Shown here: positions 1-7,358 of the stretch, piece by piece | Layout: each line of letters starts with the position of its first letter | Numbering within the stretch: position 1 is the first letter of the stretch | DNA from: a virus | Direction: 5' to 3' (one strand) | IMG/VR virus record: IMGVR_UViG_3300043409_002481 | Span: 1 to 64,000 of that record | DNA: 64,000 bases | Program-made: the position numbers and the translations under genes | Notes under the pieces: generated by a model | Database searches by the model: none | What the model saw: the letters and a program-made list of their open reading frames with translations, nothing else | What the model was told of the DNA's origin: nothing

Positions 1-77
1 AGTACATCAAAAAATGTCGCGCCGCAGGTGACATTATCGAGCTAGAAGGTGAAAACCTTAGATATGGGATTGGGTAG
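1..77 (+). CDS. C-terminal end of an unidentified protein, cut by window edge
   Basis: An open frame runs from the left edge (codons in phase with base 3) to a TAG at 75-77. The visible tail reads like the end of a real protein (KKCRAAGDIIELEGENL, then RYGIG). The next gene starts two bases later. Too little is present to identify the family. Confidence 0.5.
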   Translation, partial: YIKKCRAAGDIIELEGENLRYGIG

Positions 78-78
78 C

Positions 79-552
79 ATGAACACCGATCAACTCTTAA
101 CCCATACTCGAAACTTGCTTGCATCACACGGTAAACCTGATGCAAGCGGTTACACGGGCGATCGCCGCATTGTATGGATTGGAGAACAGCCAAGATTTAC
201 AACTGATGTAGCCACGATACCCGCGTATCAGGACGCATATATTAAGGCGATCGCTACTGAGTTAAATCCAAAGCATGAGTTCATCCTCGTTGCGGGTGGT
301 GACTCAATCATCAAACCTCACAGAGATGCGACATTTGCTCATCCTGATGCAGTCTCTATTAACTTAGGCGGTAATGCTTATTTTGAGAGTGAGGACGGCG
401 ATCGCTTATTACGTCATGGCGATGTGACTAAGTTTAACTGCAAGCGATTGCACTCTGTATCTAAGGCTGATAGCGATCGCATTGTGATTGTAATTTGGCA
501 ACGCAACCCAAAATGGGTAGAGAAAAAATTTAAGCAAGGTGTATTGTTTTGA
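79..552 (+). CDS. 2OG-Fe(II) oxygenase-like protein (AlkB-like fold)
   Basis: This 157-residue protein carries the iron triad of 2-oxoglutarate/Fe(II) dioxygenases: HxD at H81-R-D83 (KPHRDATF), a distal His at H125 (KRLHSV) and the 2OG-binding Arg at R134 (SDRIVIVIW). Such enzymes oxidise nucleic-acid bases or proteins; AlkB-type members repair alkylated DNA. The substrate here is unknown. I chose ATG 79, just after the previous stop; an in-frame GTG at 49 would add ten residues but overlaps the upstream gene. The motifs are seen; the family is recognised from spacing; the repair role is inference. Confidence 0.68.
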   Translation: MNTDQLLTHTRNLLASHGKPDASGYTGDRRIVWIGEQPRFTTDVATIPAYQDAYIKAIATELNPKHEFILVAGGDSIIKPHRDATFAHPDAVSINLGGNAYFESEDGDRLLRHGDVTKFNCKRLHSVSKADSDRIVIVIWQRNPKWVEKKFKQGVLF

Positions 553-717
553 GTCAGCAATTAATCAATTTACTAGAAGCAAGTATTTCTGTGTAAATCG
601 AAAATAAAAGATACATCTTGATCACTGCTTTAACCATGAAAGGCGCTTTTCAAGTGCAATGCGAGTCTTATATAAGTTTAGATAATGGATTTGAAGGTCT
701 TTTAAAACTAATTAACA

Positions 718-927
718 ATGCCTAAATCACGTACCGCAATCTATCGCGATTGCTATCTAAAACGCACAGCACACATAGAGCGGCGTATATGCCCTCTATG
801 TGGCAAACGAGTCTACTCTAAGCTACGAGATATATGTCAGGCTTGCTGGCTTAAGACTGATGACGGTAGGGAGTATATGAGATTGAAACAAATTGAAGGT
901 AGGAGTAAGAGAAATCATGAGCAATAA
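718..927 (+). CDS. small four-cysteine zinc-finger protein
   Basis: Sixty-nine residues, very basic, with CPLCGK and CQACWLK pairs forming a likely zinc ribbon. It is clearly paralogous to the minus-strand protein at 15811-16026: both start MPKSR, share YLKRTA and share CxACWLKTDDG.xYMRLKQ. The following gene overlaps it by 11 bases. Function is unknown; nucleic-acid binding is likely from charge and zinc finger. Confidence 0.72.
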   Translation: MPKSRTAIYRDCYLKRTAHIERRICPLCGKRVYSKLRDICQACWLKTDDGREYMRLKQIEGRSKRNHEQ

Positions 928-1126
928 CACTAACAAATCGACTGAAGTACATGAAGAGTTTTGGGACTTAGCCGATGAATGGGGTTTAAGCATTTTGACA
1001 ATAAGCCAAGTGACAAGCGCCCCGATCAAAGTATTACTGAGTTGGCGGGACAACGGAACTACTCCAAAATCCGCGCTAAACGATTTAAACAAGTTTTTAG
1101 ATAGAGCAGGTTCATACCATGAATAA
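917..1126 (+). CDS. small helix-turn-helix-like hypothetical protein
   Basis: The best start is ATG 917, eleven bases inside the previous gene and preceded by a purine-rich stretch. The 69-residue product has a predicted helical centre (ISQVTSAPIKVLLSWRDNG) that resembles the recognition region of small phage regulators. No firm family. It overlaps the next ORF by 8 bases, so the genes are probably translationally coupled. Confidence 0.55.
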   Translation: MSNNTNKSTEVHEEFWDLADEWGLSILTISQVTSAPIKVLLSWRDNGTTPKSALNDLNKFLDRAGSYHE

Positions 1127-1214
1127 CACTGAAGACTACAAGCGCGATTTACAGGCTTTTATGTCTAAGTATTATCCAAATATGCAGCCCATTTATCCAG
1201 AGTTCGTATGCTAA
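1119..1214 (+). CDS. 31-residue hypothetical protein
   Basis: ATG 1119 to TAA 1214, overlapping both neighbours (8 bases upstream, 7 bases downstream). The product begins MNNTEDYKRDLQAFMSKYYP. Its position in an unbroken chain of overlapping starts is the main argument that it is translated. No function can be given. Confidence 0.4.
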   Translation: MNNTEDYKRDLQAFMSKYYPNMQPIYPEFVC

Positions 1215-1840
1215 AGATTCAATACCCCATCGATGCAGTACCAGAAAACTCCGCAAACGGGCGCGGATTGTGGAAGCTACATCAAGCAGAAAAAAAACAG
1301 CAAAGGGAATCAGGAAAAGCTAAAACCTTTTTTGATTGGGACAAAAAATCACAGCTTAGGATCAGTTTACATAAGTTTGCGGCTCGTAATGTACCCATGG
1401 ACAGCGATGGATTAGCTAATGCTTTTAAGCCTATTCGTGATGGCATTGTTGATGGGTTAAACGAGTACTTTAATCAAAGCCCAAAATTTAAAGATGGTAA
1501 CGAGAGCTTATTCTTTTTTCAGTATTCGCAAAGCAAGGCTACTGAACCAGTATTTGCAGATACGATCATAGTGACGATTGATTTAATGTCTGATGATTCG
1601 CCTTACAAAGGTGACACAGCGATCGTGAAGCGATGGGGATACAATCCTGTACTCTTCGACAAAGCCTCACTCATCGCCACATTAGGCGAAATACGCGCCG
1701 CTAGGATTAATGAGATAGTTGCAGAGCTTAAGTGGTCAAAATCTGGGACTAAGAAAGTAGATAAGCTTAAATTAGAGTTAGCTAAAACTCAGAAAGCGAT
1801 CGCGCATTGTGTGGCTGAAACCGTGTTTGGAGTTAAGTAA
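1208..1840 (+). CDS. RusA-like Holliday-junction resolvase
   Basis: 210 residues. The segment MDSDGLANAFKPIRDGIVDG (residues 64-83) matches the catalytic strand and helix of phage RusA-type endonucleases, where acidic residues (D65, D67) and a lysine (K74) bind metal and phosphate, followed by an RDxIxDxL helix. A later FFFQYSQ matches the family's core strand. RusA enzymes cut four-way junctions made during recombination or replication, and phages often carry them before packaging. Family assignment is by motif only; the C-terminal basic helix is unassigned. Confidence 0.58.
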   Translation: MLKIQYPIDAVPENSANGRGLWKLHQAEKKQQRESGKAKTFFDWDKKSQLRISLHKFAARNVPMDSDGLANAFKPIRDGIVDGLNEYFNQSPKFKDGNESLFFFQYSQSKATEPVFADTIIVTIDLMSDDSPYKGDTAIVKRWGYNPVLFDKASLIATLGEIRAARINEIVAELKWSKSGTKKVDKLKLELAKTQKAIAHCVAETVFGVK

Positions 1841-1842
1841 TA

Positions 1843-1913
1843 TCCAAGAGGTAGGAATCGAACCTACATAGTCCCTTCCCATGAAGGTCGCGTAGCCATT
1901 TCGCTACTCTCGG
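1843..1913 (-). tRNA. tRNA-like gene, possible tRNA-Pro(UGG)
   Basis: Read on the minus strand, a 7-bp acceptor (CCGAGAG with CTCTTGG, one G-T pair), a D arm (GCG...CGC, GG in the loop), and a perfect T arm (GTAGG, loop TTCGATT, CCTAC) fold as a 71-nt tRNA. The best anticodon loop is CATGGGA, giving TGG with G37 as in proline tRNAs, but position 33 is A instead of the nearly universal U and the anticodon stem has only four pairs. CCA is not encoded. Functional status is uncertain; a covariance-model tRNA search would decide. Confidence 0.55.
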
Positions 1914-1928
1914 TTAAGGCGATCGCGT

Positions 1929-2037
1929 TTAAATAGTAGGATTTGAACCTACGAGCATGGAAGTATTGAGTCTCTAGCCTCACTTTCACACCTAAACTAG
2001 TTTAGCATTTGCCCTGAATCTCTCTGCCATACCTAAA
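1929..2037 (-). tRNA. degenerate class II tRNA-like sequence
   Basis: On the minus strand a perfect T arm (GTAGG, loop TTCAAAT, CCTAC; plus-strand 1936-1952) is preceded by a D-arm-like stretch and a 14-base palindrome CTAAACTAGTTTAG in the anticodon position, with a long variable region. A Leu(UAG) reading is possible, but position 33 is not U, the acceptor pairs poorly and the variable arm is too long. Most likely a decayed tRNA, lying beside the better one at 1843. Confidence 0.28.
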
Positions 2038-2085
2038 GGCGATCGCATCTACAATATTAGCATTAATCTTTATCAACTCCCCATC

Positions 2086-2598
2086 GTGAAAACGTCGTTA
2101 CAACTCCGCACCGCAATACTAGAGGCAATACCTGAACTCATTGGTATTCGCTATTTTGGGTCAATAGTTCAACCCAGTATCTTGATGCTCCCAGATCCTG
2201 ATCTAGAAGATGGGGGATTAACTCTACCAGCAATCATTGATGGGAACGTGGTCAAATATCAGGGCGTAGAAGTAGTTGTATATCGACACAGAGTACTTGA
2301 CACATTTGCGCCTATGCTGAACTCAGAGGTGGATTTTAGAGCTAAGTCATGGATACTACTTAAGGATCATGGCAATCTTGATAACTTTAGCCTTACCCAA
2401 ATAAACGCATATAGAGATGCAGCAGGGCTTGATCCGATTGCTGAACAGAATCTAAGCGAGGGTTTATCACTAGCGGCGGCGAAAGTTGCTAAGCTTATGG
2501 ATTTATACAAGCAGCTAGCACCGCCATCGACAAAGCCAGATCAAGCGCCGCTACTGGATAGCATTATTTTTGAGTTTGATTATGCGGGTTGGATGTAG
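2086..2598 (+). CDS. hypothetical phage protein (possible neck/head-tail protein)
   Basis: 170 residues from a GTG start. No recognised domain; the middle (VVKYQGVEVVVYRHRV) looks like a beta region and the C-terminal third is helical. The last six codons lie inside a 45-bp tandem duplication, so the sequence coding for DYAGWM is repeated just after the stop. Assignment to structural genes is a guess from the genes that follow 5.2 kb. Confidence 0.5.
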   Translation: MKTSLQLRTAILEAIPELIGIRYFGSIVQPSILMLPDPDLEDGGLTLPAIIDGNVVKYQGVEVVVYRHRVLDTFAPMLNSEVDFRAKSWILLKDHGNLDNFSLTQINAYRDAAGLDPIAEQNLSEGLSLAAAKVAKLMDLYKQLAPPSTKPDQAPLLDSIIFEFDYAGWM

Positions 2599-2664
2599 TT
2601 TGTAACGAAATGTAAATAGTTTGATTATGCGGGTTGGATGTAGTTTGTAACGAAATGTAAATAG
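2575..2664 (+). repeat. 45-bp perfect tandem duplication
   Basis: Two identical 45-bp units, 2575-2619 and 2620-2664. The first covers the end of the preceding gene and its TAG; the second is non-coding. The duplication ends just before the promoter at 2678. Confidence 0.95.
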
Positions 2665-2677
2665 TTTGCTTACCCTG

Positions 2678-2707
2678 TTGACATCTTTTGTTTAGTGATG
2701 ATATCTT
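2678..2707 (+). promoter_or_regulatory. sigma70-type promoter, twin of 3889
   Basis: TTGACA at 2678-2683 and TATCTT at 2702-2707, spacing 18. The spacer and -10 are almost identical to those at 3889-3918 (TTTAGTGATGATAT shared). It would drive the gene starting at 2743. Confidence 0.7.
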
Positions 2708-2742
2708 TAGTACATCAAGAAAACACAAAGGAGCAAACGACC

Positions 2743-3042
2743 ATGACTGTTATCCAATTCGATCTATTTGGCGAAGACGAAGAAACTACTGAACTCAGCA
2801 CTATCTTGATCGAAACCGCAGAACAATTAGAAGCTTTCTGGACTAGTGTTTGTGGCAAGTCTGAAGAGCAAATCGCTTATGACAATGCCAAACAAGCTTG
2901 GGATGATTACTACCCTATCTGGACTAAAGCCCAAAACGACTACTATCAAAAAGACGCGATTTCTAAAGCTGAGTTTTTGGCAGCAAAAGCCATTTTTACG
3001 GAATTGGACAAAGCGTATAACGATGCTTGCAACGCTTTTTAA
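2743..3042 (+). CDS. hypothetical acidic small protein
   Basis: Start ATG 2743 is fixed by a strong AAAGGAG ribosome site nine bases upstream. The 99-residue product is acidic and helical, with many Trp/Tyr (KQAWDDYYPIW). It is the first gene after the promoter at 2678. No family recognised; an early-expressed host-takeover role would fit but is inference. Confidence 0.65.
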   Translation: MTVIQFDLFGEDEETTELSTILIETAEQLEAFWTSVCGKSEEQIAYDNAKQAWDDYYPIWTKAQNDYYQKDAISKAEFLAAKAIFTELDKAYNDACNAF

Positions 3043-3052
3043 TATTACACAT

Positions 3053-3074
3053 CAGGGGCTTAACCGCCCCCCTG
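3053..3074 (+). promoter_or_regulatory. intergenic GC hairpin
   Basis: GGGGC (3055-3059) pairs with GCCCC (3066-3070) around TTAACC. The surrounding sequence CATCAGGGGCTTAACCGCCC recurs at 3322-3341. There is no U tract, so it looks like an RNA stabiliser or processing site rather than a terminator. Confidence 0.6.
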
Positions 3075-3109
3075 TCAATCAACCAATCAACTAACAAAGA
3101 CTAACGACC

Positions 3110-3307
3110 ATGTTTACTCAAACTATTACACCAGAATTGATTCAATCTCTCTCTTACTATAGCATCTGCAAACTTAGCGATTGTTTGATGATTGCTAACC
3201 CCCGTCAAGTTAATTTACGTGGAACGATAACTCTTGATGAGTTTGGAAATTACATAGATTCTGATGCTGAATACTATGCCTCTTTTATTGGGCAATGGGT
3301 TAAATAA
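3110..3307 (+). CDS. hypothetical 65-residue protein
   Basis: ATG 3110 after a GACTAACGACC leader. The product begins MFTQTITPELIQSLSYYSIC and ends in an acidic aromatic tail (DAEYYASFIGQW). No known domain. It sits between two copies of the same intergenic hairpin in the early operon. Confidence 0.55.
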   Translation: MFTQTITPELIQSLSYYSICKLSDCLMIANPRQVNLRGTITLDEFGNYIDSDAEYYASFIGQWVK

Positions 3308-3323
3308 CCCCACTCGCACACAT

Positions 3324-3343
3324 CAGGGGCTTAACCGCCCCTC
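3324..3343 (+). promoter_or_regulatory. intergenic GC hairpin, second copy
   Basis: GGGGC at 3326-3330 pairs with GCCCC at 3337-3341, with the same TTAACC loop as the copy at 3055. It lies between a stop codon and the next ribosome site. Confidence 0.6.
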
Positions 3344-3370
3344 TCTCAACCAACCAACTAAGGTAACGAC

Positions 3371-3598
3371 ATGCAAGCACTATTTATGATCCAAGCGTTC
3401 CTACAACGCTATGCCGAATTACATCCTGACAATATTGATGGCAAGATCGGCGAAGAGTATATTTTCTATTTGTGGACTAACGACATTCTCTCAGTACGCA
3501 TGGCTGATGAGGGTTACGAGTACTCATGGCAGTCAGACGGCATTTGGTACGCATTGGAAAGTGTAAGTAAGTTAAAGGAGTTGCTAAGCCATGCCTAA
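3371..3598 (+). CDS. hypothetical 75-residue protein
   Basis: ATG 3371 follows GGTAACGAC. The acidic product (MQALFMIQAFLQRYAELHPD at the start) has no recognised domain. It overlaps the next gene by 8 bases, so the two are coupled. Confidence 0.58.
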   Translation: MQALFMIQAFLQRYAELHPDNIDGKIGEEYIFYLWTNDILSVRMADEGYEYSWQSDGIWYALESVSKLKELLSHA

Positions 3599-3839
3599 CC
3601 CTGAATGCCCCTACTGCCATAAACCGATGTGCTTCAACTGCACAAAACCATCAGGCGCAAAACAATATCGCTGTAGGCGTGGTTGTCTTACCACTGAAGG
3701 GAAAACCGTAACCGTGACTGACAGCGATCGCAAACGTGGAGGTCAAACGATAGGTACAGAGCCTATGACTCAGCGCGAATATGACTTACGCTATCGCTTG
3801 GCACATCCTAAGAAGTATAAGGAGGTGCATAAGTATTAG
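3591..3839 (+). CDS. zinc-ribbon protein
   Basis: 82 residues with CPYCHKPM, CFNC and CRRGC, the spacing of a zinc ribbon like those in transposase accessory and transcription proteins, followed by a basic tail (RYRLAHPKKYKEVHKY). Probably binds nucleic acid. Coupled to the preceding gene by overlap. Confidence 0.65.
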   Translation: MPNPECPYCHKPMCFNCTKPSGAKQYRCRRGCLTTEGKTVTVTDSDRKRGGQTIGTEPMTQREYDLRYRLAHPKKYKEVHKY

Positions 3840-3888
3840 CCAAAATCAAAGGATAAGTAGCTAATTGTAAACAAATATTACAAATAGC

Positions 3889-3918
3889 TTGCCATCTTTT
3901 ATTTAGTGATGATATATT
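3889..3918 (+). promoter_or_regulatory. sigma70-type promoter, twin of 2678
   Basis: TTGCCA at 3889-3894 and TATATT at 3913-3918, spacing 18, with a spacer nearly identical to that at 2678-2707. It precedes the gene starting at 3953. Confidence 0.65.
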
Positions 3919-3952
3919 GATTACACCAACAAAACAACAAAGGAGAAAGCAA

Positions 3953-4432
3953 TTGACTACTCACCCTCAATCACCATTGATTACACCCCGCACAGGTAAG
4001 CATATATCCCCAGAGGTTAAAACAGAGATTATTGGCTTTGTTGCAACTCAAGGCAATATCGATCTTCCAATGATCGCCCAACATTTACTAGATATAGAAA
4101 TCGGTTCCACGCTCAACAGTAACGAAGATTTAGCTCTTGAGGCGCTTTACCAACTCGGTCTAATGACCCGCTTTACTGACAACGAAAAAGCGATCCTCAA
4201 AGGTGCTAGAGACAATGCATATGCCGATGCTTTTGATGGTGAGCTACCTTGGGTATTCGCTGTTATTAATGAGTCTGGCTTAGATCCGAAATCTGCTAGA
4301 GAGGTGATTGCTAGTTTGGTCAAGAAGGGGATTGTCGCTATTGAAGATTATAAGGGCAAAGGTCACGCTGATGACATGATTTTAGTAGTGACGGATCACG
4401 GATTGGCAGTTGCTAAGCATACAAAATTTTAA
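3953..4432 (+). CDS. winged-helix-like regulatory protein
   Basis: The start is TTG 3953, chosen because AAAGGAG lies seven bases upstream; an earlier in-frame TTG at 3917 falls inside the -10 box. The 159-residue product is helical, and its C-terminal part (ASLVKKGIVAIEDYKGKG then ILVVTDHGLAVA) resembles the helix-wing end of winged-helix proteins. Likely an early regulator; target unknown. Confidence 0.6.
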   Translation: MTTHPQSPLITPRTGKHISPEVKTEIIGFVATQGNIDLPMIAQHLLDIEIGSTLNSNEDLALEALYQLGLMTRFTDNEKAILKGARDNAYADAFDGELPWVFAVINESGLDPKSAREVIASLVKKGIVAIEDYKGKGHADDMILVVTDHGLAVAKHTKF

Positions 4433-4490
4433 CCACCACCCGCGCAAACGAGGGAGTAGCGCCCCTCTCAAAACTAACAAGGTAACAACA

Positions 4491-4790
4491 ACGCAAACAC
4501 AAATTAACTGCCATTTCGCACACGCATGGGACAGCGAAACTCACCCCGATCTAGCTGACAGGAAAGCAGCGATCGCACTAGCTAAAAGCTTAGCTCCCAA
4601 TGTCAAGAGCTTTGAGTATAACGGTAGCCAATCAAATGGCTTTGAGTTCTACTTTACAGAGATTGTGACTGTGACAGTGGACTTTGAAGATGGCGACTGT
4701 CTCGCAGACTTTGATGAGGTGCAGAATGCACAGCCACTTATCGCAGGTGGAGAAATGACAACGGCTCGTAGGGCGAAAAACAATGCTTAA
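4491..4790 (+). CDS. hypothetical protein with uncertain, possibly ACG, start
   Basis: The frame is open from 4410 to a TAA at 4790. By analogy with neighbouring genes (hairpin, then AACTAACAAGGTAAC, then ATG) the start should fall at 4491, where the codon is ACG. A TTG at 4410 lies within the previous gene and lacks a ribosome site. The product (about 99 residues) has an acidic C-terminal half (VTVDFEDGDCLADFDEV). It overlaps the next gene by 8 bases. Confidence 0.5.
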   Translation, partial: TQTQINCHFAHAWDSETHPDLADRKAAIALAKSLAPNVKSFEYNGSQSNGFEFYFTEIVTVTVDFEDGDCLADFDEVQNAQPLIAGGEMTTARRAKNNA

Positions 4791-5115
4791 CACAAAACAA
4801 ATACGTTCGTATGTCAAGCCAATCGGGAAATACATTCATAGAGGTGCTTTATTCCAATTATGTTTGGATTTGAATAGTGTTTGGGGCTTAGCCAGTTATT
4901 CAAACAAGCAAATTAGAACAGAATTAAAATTTCTATGCAAAAACTGGAAAGCCATCCTTAAATACAATAGATTGGATGAAGACAATGTTTTGTATCAAGG
5001 TAAATGGCGAAAAGTGATTAGGCATTTTATTGGTTACTTTGGCAAAGAATTACCAATTACAGAAGAACAATTTAATATTTTTCTAGACAAGCATCCAACG
5101 AGATTTGCAAAATAA
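4783..5115 (+). CDS. hypothetical basic protein
   Basis: 110 residues, strongly basic and aromatic (MLNTKQIRSYVKPIGKYIHR at the start). It is the last gene of the operon, overlapping its upstream neighbour by 8 bases and followed at once by a strong terminator. No family recognised. Confidence 0.6.
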   Translation: MLNTKQIRSYVKPIGKYIHRGALFQLCLDLNSVWGLASYSNKQIRTELKFLCKNWKAILKYNRLDEDNVLYQGKWRKVIRHFIGYFGKELPITEEQFNIFLDKHPTRFAK

Positions 5116-5117
5116 CC

Positions 5118-5160
5118 AAACAAAAAAGCGCTTACCATAGAGTTAGCGCTTTTTTTGTTG
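5118..5160 (+). terminator. rho-independent terminator
   Basis: AAAAAAGCGCT (5122-5132) pairs with AGCGCTTTTTTT (5145 onward) around a 12-base loop. It closes the operon ending at 5115. Confidence 0.88.
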
Positions 5161-5165
5161 CCATC

Positions 5166-5324
5166 ATGCTTAAATTCACCAACGCAAAACCAGTACACAA
5201 AATTGAGGTGATTAAATCTCATGATCAATTTTTAGTACAAATAACTTTAAAGCCGCCTACTCTATTCGCTGCTGTGTCAGGACTAGGGATAAAAGCTCTG
5301 GGATGGAAAACCTATAATGCTTAA
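5166..5324 (+). CDS. small hypothetical protein of the structural module
   Basis: ATG 5166 to TAA 5324, 52 residues, beginning MLKFTNAKPVHKIEVIKSHD and ending GWKTYNA. It overlaps the tail-completion gene by 8 bases (AATGCTTAA), which argues for coupled translation. No known function. Confidence 0.5.
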   Translation: MLKFTNAKPVHKIEVIKSHDQFLVQITLKPPTLFAAVSGLGIKALGWKTYNA

Positions 5325-5733
5325 ATTTACCCTACCTACCACCCCGATCGCCGCTAAGCTCCTATCCAAGTTGCAAAACATAGAGCCTGTAATTAAATCT
5401 GTCAGCGCCGATCATGTGATTGCTCTGCAAGATAATATTATTCGTGAGGGAGGCGATCCTGATACGGGCGCGGCGTGGAAAACGCTCTCATCTAAGTATG
5501 TTGCCCATAAGAAGATGATCGGGGCGTTTATAACCATCCTCAGAAATACCGATAAAATGCGTAAAGGGATAACGGTAATCAGTAACGATGGTAAGAGCTA
5601 TCGGATCAGCGTTGTGGGAGATGCAAAAAAGTACTTTGCGTATGCTAATGAGGCTAGGCGGTTTTTGGGTATGAGTCCAGAGACTAAGGATCGGGCTAAA
5701 ATGGCATTGAGTAAACATTTGAAGGGTAAGTAG
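5317..5733 (+). CDS. phage virion morphogenesis / tail completion protein
   Basis: 138 residues matching the layout of Mu/P2-type tail completion (gpS, gpG-like) proteins: EGGDPDTGAAWKTLSSKY near residues 48-65, then ILRNTDKMRKGI, then a beta segment SYRISVVGDAKKYFAYANEA and a helical end. These proteins cap the tail or join it to the head. The start overlaps the upstream small gene. Confidence 0.7.
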   Translation: MLKFTLPTTPIAAKLLSKLQNIEPVIKSVSADHVIALQDNIIREGGDPDTGAAWKTLSSKYVAHKKMIGAFITILRNTDKMRKGITVISNDGKSYRISVVGDAKKYFAYANEARRFLGMSPETKDRAKMALSKHLKGK

Positions 5734-5739
5734 AAAACA

Positions 5740-6093
5740 ATGAAATTACTGAATAGAGAAGAATTTTTAAAGCTGCCAGAAGGTACACTTTACTCTGAAT
5801 ATGATCCTTACGTTTTTGGTGATATTCGAGTTAAAGGAGTATCTGGAGAGGGTAATAATGTTTATGCTTTAGATTTAATCGGTCTTTCTTCTGTCGGATT
5901 TAATGATTTCAATGAAGCCGCCAATGCTTTTGGGGAAACTAAACAAGGTGACTTGGATTTTGACTGCTATTGCAGAGATAATATTTTAGAGGATCAATTG
6001 TTTGCGGTCTTCGAGGCTAAAGAGTTAAGCGAGATTACAAAGATTTTGCAAACCGCTATGAGATTAGCAATCAACAGCGAGAAGGTGTTATGA
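5740..6093 (+). CDS. hypothetical structural-module protein
   Basis: 117 residues, acidic, beginning MKLLNREEFLKLPEGTLYSE, with an aromatic/acidic core and a C-terminal helix. It overlaps the next gene by four bases (ATGA). No family recognised. Confidence 0.55.
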   Translation: MKLLNREEFLKLPEGTLYSEYDPYVFGDIRVKGVSGEGNNVYALDLIGLSSVGFNDFNEAANAFGETKQGDLDFDCYCRDNILEDQLFAVFEAKELSEITKILQTAMRLAINSEKVL

Positions 6094-6278
6094 AAATAAC
6101 AGTTAGAGCCTACAGCAAAGACGATTACTACAAAGACATATTAGAGATGAGCGATCGCCAAGTTTGGATGAGTGATGTGCGGGTGACTAACAACCCATCC
6201 ACTGGCATTGGTGGAATTATATCGCCTCAAGATTTCCCAGAGATGGTTAAGTTTGAAGTTTTTGTGGAACAGGATTAA
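6090..6278 (+). CDS. small hypothetical protein
   Basis: 62 residues, start overlapping the previous stop (ATGA). Pattern is mixed alpha/beta (VWMSDVRVTNNPSTGIGG). Two bases separate its stop from the next ATG, so it is part of the same operon. Confidence 0.5.
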   Translation: MKITVRAYSKDDYYKDILEMSDRQVWMSDVRVTNNPSTGIGGIISPQDFPEMVKFEVFVEQD

Positions 6279-6280
6279 TT

Positions 6281-6691
6281 ATGCAACTCCCTAACCTCAT
6301 CCCCCCATTTGCGCCCAAAAATAGCGATGGCAGTTACAAATATAACTGCAAGTTTTGGGTACGAAATAGCGTAAGCACTGGCACTACTAACGCGCTAGGC
6401 AATCCTGTATTAGATAGCGATACGAGAGCGGTACAGGGCTGGGCGGTACGTGAGACTAATCCTCAACTACTTGAGACGATCGGCGCTAGTGTAGAAGAAA
6501 CACCAATCAAAATTTGGATTCAAGATCCTAAATGCTTACCCGCAAACTTTGCATCGTTCAACAATGTGCGATGTGAGTTAGATTTAGGCGTGTTGCGTGT
6601 TGGTTTATTGCGTCCTGTACCTATGGCTCATCCGTTTGTGCCTAGTAACTTTCAGTTTGTTATTGGAGCTTTCAAAGGAGTTAACTCATGA
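6281..6691 (+). CDS. hypothetical head-tail/tail protein
   Basis: 136 residues with a beta-rich pattern (KFWVRNSVSTGTTNALGNPV; RCELDLGVLRVGLLRPVPM). Order in the module (after tail completion, before tail tube) matches minor head-tail joining proteins, but no signature is present. Confidence 0.5.
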   Translation: MQLPNLIPPFAPKNSDGSYKYNCKFWVRNSVSTGTTNALGNPVLDSDTRAVQGWAVRETNPQLLETIGASVEETPIKIWIQDPKCLPANFASFNNVRCELDLGVLRVGLLRPVPMAHPFVPSNFQFVIGAFKGVNS

Positions 6692-7071
6692 ATATTACAG
6701 TAATAGAACAAAGCTATAAAAACTCTCGATTGCTAAAAGTGGCAGTGCGAACAGATAAACCCGTAGTATTGCCGATGGGCACATCGTTAATATTTAAACA
6801 ATATCCCTTGGCGAAGAAATCGCTTAAATATTTTGAGCAAAAGATCGAGGCGGCAACTAATTTATTTCTATCAGAGTCAGTCGGAATAGTTGTTACACTG
6901 ACTGAATCAATCACTTTAGATAGTGGTAATCTTTTTTTGCCTATAGCCCCTAATCACCCAGAAATACCTTGTGAGTATATCTGCTCAAATAGTTTAGATT
7001 TACTTGATATGGATATTTCGTTTGAGCAAGCTATGCAATGCTCACAGATGGCTGGTTTACTTAGATCGTAA
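6688..7071 (+). CDS. hypothetical structural-module protein
   Basis: 127 residues, overlapping the previous gene by four bases. Begins MNITVIEQSYKNSRLLKVAV; beta-rich, with a hydrophobic middle. Function unknown. Confidence 0.5.
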   Translation: MNITVIEQSYKNSRLLKVAVRTDKPVVLPMGTSLIFKQYPLAKKSLKYFEQKIEAATNLFLSESVGIVVTLTESITLDSGNLFLPIAPNHPEIPCEYICSNSLDLLDMDISFEQAMQCSQMAGLLRS

Positions 7072-7075
7072 AATC

Positions 7076-7354
7076 ATGAAAAAATATCTACTACTCCCCT
7101 TCCTGTTTTTTGCCATCCCATCCCCCGCGATCGCAAACGAGCCGATTAACTATCCAGCCAACTTTATCGAATGGCGCGGCGTGGTCTACAACCTCGATCA
7201 TTTAGCTGGTACAGGTGTGCAAGTGATCGTCACAGTACAAGAGCAAAAGCCTGTTGAGAAAAGTGCGAAGCCCTTTGACGCGAATATGGAACGGGTAAAA
7301 TTCGAGAATGCTCGGAATCTGCTTTTGATTGAACAACTCGGGAATACAAGATAA
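7076..7354 (+). CDS. secreted small protein with signal peptide
   Basis: ATG 7076 begins MKKYLLLPFLFFAIPSPAIA, a clear Sec signal peptide with an AIA cleavage motif before NEP. The 92-residue protein therefore probably acts in the periplasm or envelope. The rest is unassigned. It interrupts the tail gene run and may be a moron gene. Confidence 0.65.
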   Translation: MKKYLLLPFLFFAIPSPAIANEPINYPANFIEWRGVVYNLDHLAGTGVQVIVTVQEQKPVEKSAKPFDANMERVKFENARNLLLIEQLGNTR

Positions 7355-7358
7355 AAAT

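Noticed and set aside
1843-2037. tRNA region as a prophage attachment site
   Set aside because: No integrase is recognisable in the window and no matching direct repeat of the tRNA 3' end was found at the other end.
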